64,000 bases of DNA from Cristatella mucedo (Eukaryota; Bryozoa; Phylactolaemata; Cristatellidae), in contig WPIO01000010.1 in the NCBI GenBank assembly GCA_009760855.2, forward strand, positions 6,452,001 through 6,516,000, in the 5' to 3' direction. Of this stretch, positions 58,230 to 64,000 are shown one piece after another. The stretch's first letter is position 1. Each line of letters opens with the position of its first letter. The notes beneath the pieces are model-generated. The model had not been told where the DNA came from. It ran no database searches and was given only the letters and a program-made list of their open reading frames with translations. The position numbers and the translations under genes are program-made.

Positions 58230-59150
58230 TTTACTCCTGGATTAAAGAATTTTTAGTTGAGCTCTTAGATCAGCAATTCCATTCTTTAACCTAGAATTTA
58301 GTAAAGTCAATGCGCTAAGTCATTTAGAGTGTGTTCCCATAGTAGTCGCAGGAGCTGTATACAGAGGAATCTCAGTTTCTTTAAACTTGCAACAGTAACT
58401 GCATTACAATCAGCCGTTCCAGTAGCACTAACTATGCTCGCAATGCTAGCTATCATAGCAGGGATTGCGGTCAGTAGTACACCACTTCTAACTTCTAGAA
58501 AGTTTTTAGTCCATGCGTTTGGATATGAGTGCGAAGCATTCAGATTTACTTCGTATCGAATATTTATCGCAGAAACTTATTTGGATTCTGATCCCAGTCT
58601 GAATTAGACTCTTCAGCTTCTAAAAGTATTTCATGTATGCACCGATCAACTTCTAAAGACGAAATAGTCTTTTCAAGGCCTCATAGCTTTCGGTAAAGCC
58701 TCACACTAAAAGTTTCCCTTTTTTCTGAAGCGATGTCGTCAACTATTTCTTTATTGAATCATCCGAATTCTACGAGCCCTGAAACACCGGCTAAAAAACC
58801 TTCGAAAACCTTGGTAAAAGAACCAATTACTTTCATTTAGCTAAGAACTTTAATAACTATATTTACAATGTTATCTGAAGCAGTAGAACTAAGTTTAGCC
58901 TCGACCTGTTGAAGAACTTATATAACTATTTTTTATATTAATTCGGTGCCTGTAGTTACACCTGATACAATTTTATTTGTACTATCAATTTCCTATTTTA
59001 GTCCTTCTACAACAGATCCTCTAGTTTGTAGGTTTTTAGATAACTGAATTGTATTTCCTGTGCTTGAATATAACGCTTTTTTAATTCAATGTATTGAGGC
59101 TTTCATGAGCTTTATTGGTATTCACTACCCCATGTCTTTGAATTTTATTT
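58230..59150 (-). pseudogene. Unrecognised virion-like Polinton frame with in-frame stops
   Basis: From about 59080 to 58590 one minus-strand frame keeps coding character across at least six stop codons without needing a frameshift (short readable pieces: LSKNLQTRGSVVEGL, VLQQVEAKLSSTASDN, MKVIGSFTKVFEGFLAGVSG, DRCIHEILLEAEESNSDWDQ). Further on, another frame holds a long hydrophobic stretch (LLTAIPAMIASIASIVSA) near 58440. Helical, Ser/Val/Thr-rich and with a membrane-active-looking segment, it could be a minor capsid protein, but this is only inference. Confidence 0.45.
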
Positions 59151-59699
59151 TAATTCTTTTACTTGGCATGACCTTTGCGTACTGATATTTACTCAGATTT
59201 AGTTTTTCCTTTATATATGGACATGGATTAAATCTCGAAGATAAACGGGTAACTATAATCTGGCCCTGATTGCAATGGTAACCAAATTACATGCTTAGGT
59301 TATCCAGTTAACGATACTGATGCAATAAATTTAGGTTATGATGTATAATCAGACTTTGGAAAGAATAAATTTAATAGTATCTCAAGATAAATTGCTTTTT
59401 GCTATGCTTGCTCTTGTTAATTAACAAAGAAAGTTGCTCTTATATAGCGGCTAACAGTAGAAAGACAATTATCAGGAGGTGAAACATTAAATGCCAATAC
59501 AGAACTAACAGAGAGTACATTTTTCAGAGTATGAGCAACAGTATTCAATAAACAGGTAAGTGTGTGTGTTCATATTGAGCTAAGATAAAATACTAAAAAG
59601 AAGTACTTGGATATGCATGGGACATCAGGTCTTTCAGAAATTATACTTGCATACCTTGGAAACACTGTTGATAATTTGTAATAGGTTAGTACAACTTTT

Positions 59700-60350
59700 C
59701 TGATATACATTATATTAGGAAAGATTCTAATTTGTTATATGAAATCATTTTTCTGCTAACTCAAAAACTATTTTGGTATTTTAGGTTCAGTAAATTGGAC
59801 TGAAATAGCTACTATAGAATATCTTGATAACAAATTTGGAACATATACATGTATTATTAATAATGGCAACCTAAATGAAAAGCGTCTGATAATTAATAGC
59901 TCATCTATACATTTTTATAAAGCAAAATAAATCTTTGCTTACTCTCTACGAAAGAATACATTAATCAATTGGAGGCAACATAATCAATCTATAGTTAAGA
60001 CTGTCAAACCTGGCACTCCAGGAGAAAAAAGCTAGGTCAGAATAGAAGCGATTCTTGACCTACATTGACAGATGTATAATTAGAATAACTAATTTACTCA
60101 AAATATAGCATTGAAAATTGCATACATCTGTAAAGCTATGGCGACCAATGTCTATGCTGCTAACAATGAAATTCGTTACAGAGTTAAAAAGGGAAAAAAA
60201 TTGTATTAGCTTGTTTTGAAAAGACAGATAAAACTAATGTGTAGAATTCAAAAGCAATTTTATCTGTTTGAATTTATGTATCTGATAATAATACGTATTA
60301 GTTAAAAACTTCTGTCTTGAATCTCATTTTCTCGGATATTCTCCTTTAAA
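59700..60350 (+). pseudogene. Unrecognised plus-strand Polinton frames
   Basis: A frame near 59790-59930 (SVNWTEIATIEYLDNKFG) and one from 60139 (MATNVYAANNEIRYRVKKG), the latter continuing in another frame with several stops to about 60350. No domain recognised. Confidence 0.35.
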
Positions 60351-61099
60351 TTTACTACCTATTTAATATTCTGGGATTGATAATAATATGCTAATATTTA
60401 CTAATTATTTAGCCCACCCAATTTTTTCCTTACTATTGAAACTCCGTAAAAAATTATAAAATCTAACTTTACTTATCATTCTTTGGTTCATATACAAGAT
60501 TTTTTAAATCCGAGTCCTAATGATTGCATGGAAATTCTTTTGATGACAGCAGTTTTATTCTCCAATTCAAATTGCGTTGTTTTTAAATACGCACTTTTCT
60601 GTTTATTTCCTGTAGATATTCTTTTGGTTTGTTGAATACAGTGAATGAACCAGAGTCTAAAGTCTTTTTAAATCGTTTGGTTGTTCCACTTGCTTAGATT
60701 ATAGTTCTGACTTAAGATTGTTTATATTATCTCTTTCTATGTCTCTGAGAACATCTGAAAAGACCAAAACCTGACAAATTCTTGTAACTTTGCAAGACAT
60801 TTCAGGATCTAAATGATGGAAACTTATAGTTTTTTATTATAGTAAGAGCCATACATATTCTAATAAAGATGCTTTAATGGCTCTAATGGTCCCCATAGAA
60901 AACGTGCAGATCTTAAAGTTAGATAATTGTTGGCATTGAACTTCTGTGAGTCCATTATTGCAACTTTCTTCTTTTGGAATGATTTCTGTAACAGTGTTTT
61001 AAATGTTTTATTGGGCTACCGATTCGGATAGAACTAAAGACTAAGTGGTAGTAGGGGTAGACCTCGTAGAACTTGCAACCGTAGAAAGTGCAACATTTT
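60351..61099. other. No recognised frame
   Basis: AT-rich. Presumably Polinton sequence decayed beyond recognition. Confidence 0.35.
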
Positions 61100-61553
61100 G
61101 TCTGGCACTAGTTTCATGAGAGACATCAGGAATAAAAGATCAACAAACATCTTTAAAAATACCTGAGATGTCTGGTTTCATTTCAGATATGCCAGAGATA
61201 ACTGTGGAAATGGTGGAAATTGGCTTGCAAGGCATGTTGCGTATTCCGAAACTTCCGAAGGAGTATCAAGAAGTTTATCAACTTTTGTTCTTACAGCAGC
61301 TTCGAGATCAGTAGTAGCTTTCTTCACACCTGCTATTAGTTTATGGGTTTCTGCGTCACATTCATCTAAATAAAAGAATTTATTGAATTGTCGGTCACAT
61401 TGGAAATATCAGCTTCAATTGCTTGGCGTTGTAAGCAGTCATTTTAAATTTAATAAGGTAATGTACATGATACTTTAGTAGAGTTGCTGACGTTGCAAGA
61501 GTGGTACTAGTGATGTATTGAGTTTGGGTCAAAGGTGTTGCAGTTTCAGACAT
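61100..61553 (-). pseudogene. Unrecognised Polinton frame starting MSETATPL
   Basis: Starts at 61553 and reads Thr/Ser-rich for about 50 codons. The coding signal then passes through two frame changes (CDAETHKLIAGVKKATTDLE near 61340, SGISEMKPDISGIFKDVC near 61180, VALSTVASSTRSTPTTT near 61080). Helical and Thr/Ser-rich. Two or three frameshifts and several stops. Possibly a structural protein. Confidence 0.45.
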
Positions 61554-61670
61554 TCTCCTATACTTACACAAAAAACTAAAACAATAAAGAATTAAGGCTA
61601 AACTACAAAAACATAAAAAAATCACATTTAATTAGCAATCTGTACAACAGGTATTTTCTTTTGAGATTTT

Positions 61671-61904
61671 TTATTTTTTGTCGCTTTCGATAAACATTGA
61701 AATTATCGTACCATGACTTTTAATGTGTTTTTCACAAGTTTCAAAGATTTCGTTGAGACTGGTAATGTAAGAGCTATCTAGATCAGGAATAAGTTTATCA
61801 AGTGAATGTTTGACGATCCTTGGATCTAATCATTTGAGTTTATGTTGACACAATTTTTAGAGCAATTCCTCTCCATCGGTCAAAAATGAAAATTCTTGAG
61901 ACAT
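61671..61904 (-). pseudogene. Unrecognised small Polinton gene, 78 codons
   Basis: ATG at 61904 (MSQEFSFLTDGEELL), stops at codons 16 and 25, then a clean frame (IVKHSLDKLIPDLDSSYITS) to the stop at 61671. It ends 118 bp before the next frame on the same strand, so these small genes may have formed a run with PolB. Confidence 0.45.
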
Positions 61905-61961
61905 CTATACCTATAAAATAGAATTAATTTGTATAATAATTTTAGATATTCAAATTCACCG

Positions 61962-62114
61962 TCAGTATTTGGAATATATTTTTTCTGATTCTAAGCTAAA
62001 CAATGTTTCTGAGTCATATTCCATATCAGATTCATAGTCAGTTTCTAATTTGAGATCAAAGCTAAAATCATTGTCCGGATCTGATTCGGTGTAGTTGCTA
62101 AGAATGTCTAACAA
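61962..62114 (-). pseudogene. Unrecognised short acidic frame
   Basis: A stop-free stretch of 50 codons, very rich in Asp, Glu and Ser (DYESDMEYDSETLFSLESEK). There is no ATG at its front and a stop just upstream. In AT-rich DNA with stops everywhere else, such a clean acidic frame stands out. Confidence 0.4.
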
Positions 62115-62439
62115 ATTCTATACTATGGAATATAATTTTCTAAAATTAATTTGTTATACTTTACAAGTTTTACAATGACCTGGATATCTACTCTGATTAT
62201 TTGCTTGTTATATTATGTAACTGCCATGAGCTTAACTATGAATACCACCGTATAACCAGCAGGGTTTATAATCAAATGCTGACAAAGATTTCATAATTTG
62301 AATAATAGTATAGGCCTGATGATTTCAAGCTTGAGAACTTGATTTAGAATAATATTTATCAATTCTAGTTCGCAAACAGTCTGTATAATCACTATGCGTT
62401 AAGAGCTGTTTAACCACTAGTTGTTGTTACCTTAGCTTT

Positions 62440-64000
62440 CTATGCAGAAGATTTAACTTGGATCCCTTCATTAGTTGCGACTGCTTTTTGCATGGAGTAA
62501 AGTTTTTTCTTAAGAAAATGCAATTATCTAGTACAACAGAATTCTCTAGCGTATTTTCTTCTTTGTCTTTAATGCAATCTTGTTTTATTTGGATCCATAA
62601 TAAATCGTTCTGCTACTCATCCTTGACGTTGCCTAAAATTCTTTTATTTTCCTTCATAATTTTCTCAAAAAACTTCCATCTTCCATATGGCTTGATTCTT
62701 ATGGCAACCTGATAAATCAAAATAACATCAGATGTTTGCAAAGTCTTAGTTCAAATTTTCAGTGTCTATCTTCATCGCTGGACAATCAGTGTCAGTATAA
62801 ACAAGTGTTAGTCGGTCTCCATCATAACACCTCATTGTATTATAATAGAAATCATGCATTATCGACTCTGAAATGTAAAGTATACCTAAGCCGAGATAAA
62901 CTGACTCATTAAAACTTATTTTTACTTCTTTTGCTTCAATTTTAATTAAGTCTGGATTAAATATCCTTAATCCTTAATCCTTGCACTTATGACTATTTTA
63001 CTTTCAATACAGCGTCTCAATCAACTTTAAAGTCAAATAATTTTATGTCAACTCTTTCCCGACACACTCTATTGTTTTACCAAAGAAAGCATCATTCTTT
63101 AACTAATAATATTATTTTTTCAAAGTCATCTTTAGCTGCTTTCATTTTCCTAATATTTTTAGGTAAACTACCACTCAACCAAGGTCTTTGAGAAAAACTC
63201 ATGACTCAATTTACCATAATAAGTCCATAACCTCTTGCCAACGCGACTGTAGTGAATGAAATGCCTTCATTAAGCTGTAAGTCTACGGTTAGTTTTTTAA
63301 CCTTACTTTAGTAATCTTGTGGTTCTTTGCCTTCTTAATTTACTAAAGCATCTTTTTGATATTTAAGATACTCTTCTGCACTCACTTTTCTTCCAATTGG
63401 AAGAAGTGGATAATCAGAATAAATTTAATCCAAGGTTTCTGGGCATATTGTATACACTTCAAGAGCAAGCTCAATCACACAGTTACCTTTTAACGTAAGT
63501 ATTTTTTTTCGTCATAGCTTCAACTTGTTTTAGATGTTAGAAGTAAAAATTGCCTGTTGGTAAAGGTTAAGGCGTAGCATCTGAATAAAGTGCTTTTACA
63601 ATATTGTAATGTAAATAACTCTATACTTTATTATACTATTATGATATTTATTAGTATTTATTATATTATTTGTATTATTTATTATTATTATATTTATTAT
63701 ACTCTCATTAAAATTAGAAGCCATATCATATTATTCTTAAAATTTTGACATGATGCTTGAGTAATTCCTCCACGTTTAGCACTTTCAAAGATTCCACAAT
63801 GTTCAAAACTTGCTGATAACTGCAACCTTATTTAGAAAACCTCATTTCTGCACACGAAGGTAAACCGGGTACAGTTAGGAAATTAGTTGAATCCAAATCC
63901 TCAATTTGCTTTGACAAATTTATGAAACGTTAATATACGTCAGCTAACTATAAAAAATTCATAGTAAGATAGATATCACAATATTTCCTCAAAGCATCTT
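62440..64000 (-). pseudogene. POLB: Polinton protein-primed DNA polymerase B, C-terminal half
   Basis: On the minus strand, motifs of the Polinton polymerase appear in order over several frames: DIYLTMNFL and LADVY (ExoIII, 63977-63930), a tPGL block (63885), RGGITQAS (63765), SDYPLLPIGRKV (63400), KDDFEK (63125) and AFFGKTIEC (motif B, 63075), then LTLVYTDTDC (motif C with the two catalytic Asp, 62790) and NKRILGNVKDE (62660). The final Ser of the usual YxDTDS is Cys. Stops and frameshifts are frequent. The N-terminal part, including most of the exonuclease, lies beyond the window. Start at the low end is approximate. Confidence 0.85.
63600..63715. repeat. AT-only tract inside PolB
   Basis: TTATTAG/TATTATT repeats between the RGGITQAS and SDYPLLP blocks, a place where the polymerase family has coding sequence. 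Probably microsatellite growth after inactivation. Confidence 0.6.

Larger units (their letters stand above)
53276..64000. mobile_element. Degenerate Polinton/Maverick (virus-like DNA transposon), left part
   Basis: Three hallmark genes can be recognised: packaging-ATPase-like (minus, 54.0-54.3 kb), adenain-like cysteine protease (plus, 55.0 kb) and type B DNA polymerase (minus, 62.4 kb to the window end). Between them lie several frames of virion-like size without a name. The whole stretch is AT-rich compared with the rest. Integrase and major capsid protein were not recognised; they may be lost, decayed or beyond 64000. Left border uncertain. Confidence 0.8.

Noticed and set aside
58590-59120. 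Possible stop-codon reassignment (TAA/TAG read as Gln) in the Polinton region
   Set aside because: Several stops would fit Gln, but in the PolB frame stops fall where the family has Leu and Glu (LADVY block), and frameshifts are frequent nearby. Ordinary decay explains both.

Overview
This is eukaryotic, almost certainly invertebrate-animal, DNA. One spliced host gene is recognisable: a CD225/dispanin (IFITM-superfamily) membrane protein with two coding exons at 25.55 and 30.47 kb. The rest is dominated by animal-type mobile elements: a Ty3/Gypsy retroelement, two LINE families of CR1/L2-like (Jockey-superfamily) type, a Tc1-like DNA transposon, two tRNA-derived SINE families and the left part of a decayed Polinton/Maverick. 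The phylum cannot be fixed from the sequence alone. No rRNA genes, functional tRNA genes or CRISPR arrays were seen.

Layout. 0-2 kb: LINE-B 3' end, a 1.3-kb dispersed repeat (family D) and a SINE2 tail. 2-7 kb: GC-rich Gypsy element on the minus strand (gag, protease, RT, RNase H; no integrase) with a repeat-rich 5' LTR. 7-15.9 kb: SINEs, a large GA/TC microsatellite, LINE-B fragments and dispersed repeat family C. 15.9-19.4 kb: LINE-A copy 1 (minus). 20.9-22.5 kb: dead Tc1 element inside a LINE-B fragment. 22.6-24.8 kb: LINE and SINE debris. 25.55-30.91 kb: dispanin gene with a 4.6-kb intron full of repeats. 31-39 kb: mostly unrecognised sequence, TA microsatellites, hairpins and a 400-bp tandem duplication. 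39.06-42.82 kb: LINE-A copy 2 (plus), itself split by a LINE-B insertion. 43-52 kb: older LINE and SINE copies and family C copy 2. 53.3-64.0 kb: AT-rich Polinton remnant with packaging-ATPase-like, adenain-like protease, several unrecognised virion-like frames and protein-primed DNA polymerase B, running off the right end of the window.

How the parts interact. SINE2 and LINE-B share a roughly 50-bp 3' end that can fold into a two-part hairpin, which fits a parasite/partner relation in which LINE-B reverse transcriptase copies SINE2. The two young LINE-A copies share an in-frame stop, a one-base insertion and a changed endonuclease residue, which suggests both came from one already damaged source copy. 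The Polinton has been broken by a LINE-A copy and a SINE2 copy as well as by point decay. The ORFs of the Gypsy, LINE, Tc1 and Polinton elements are all broken; only the dispanin gene looks intact.
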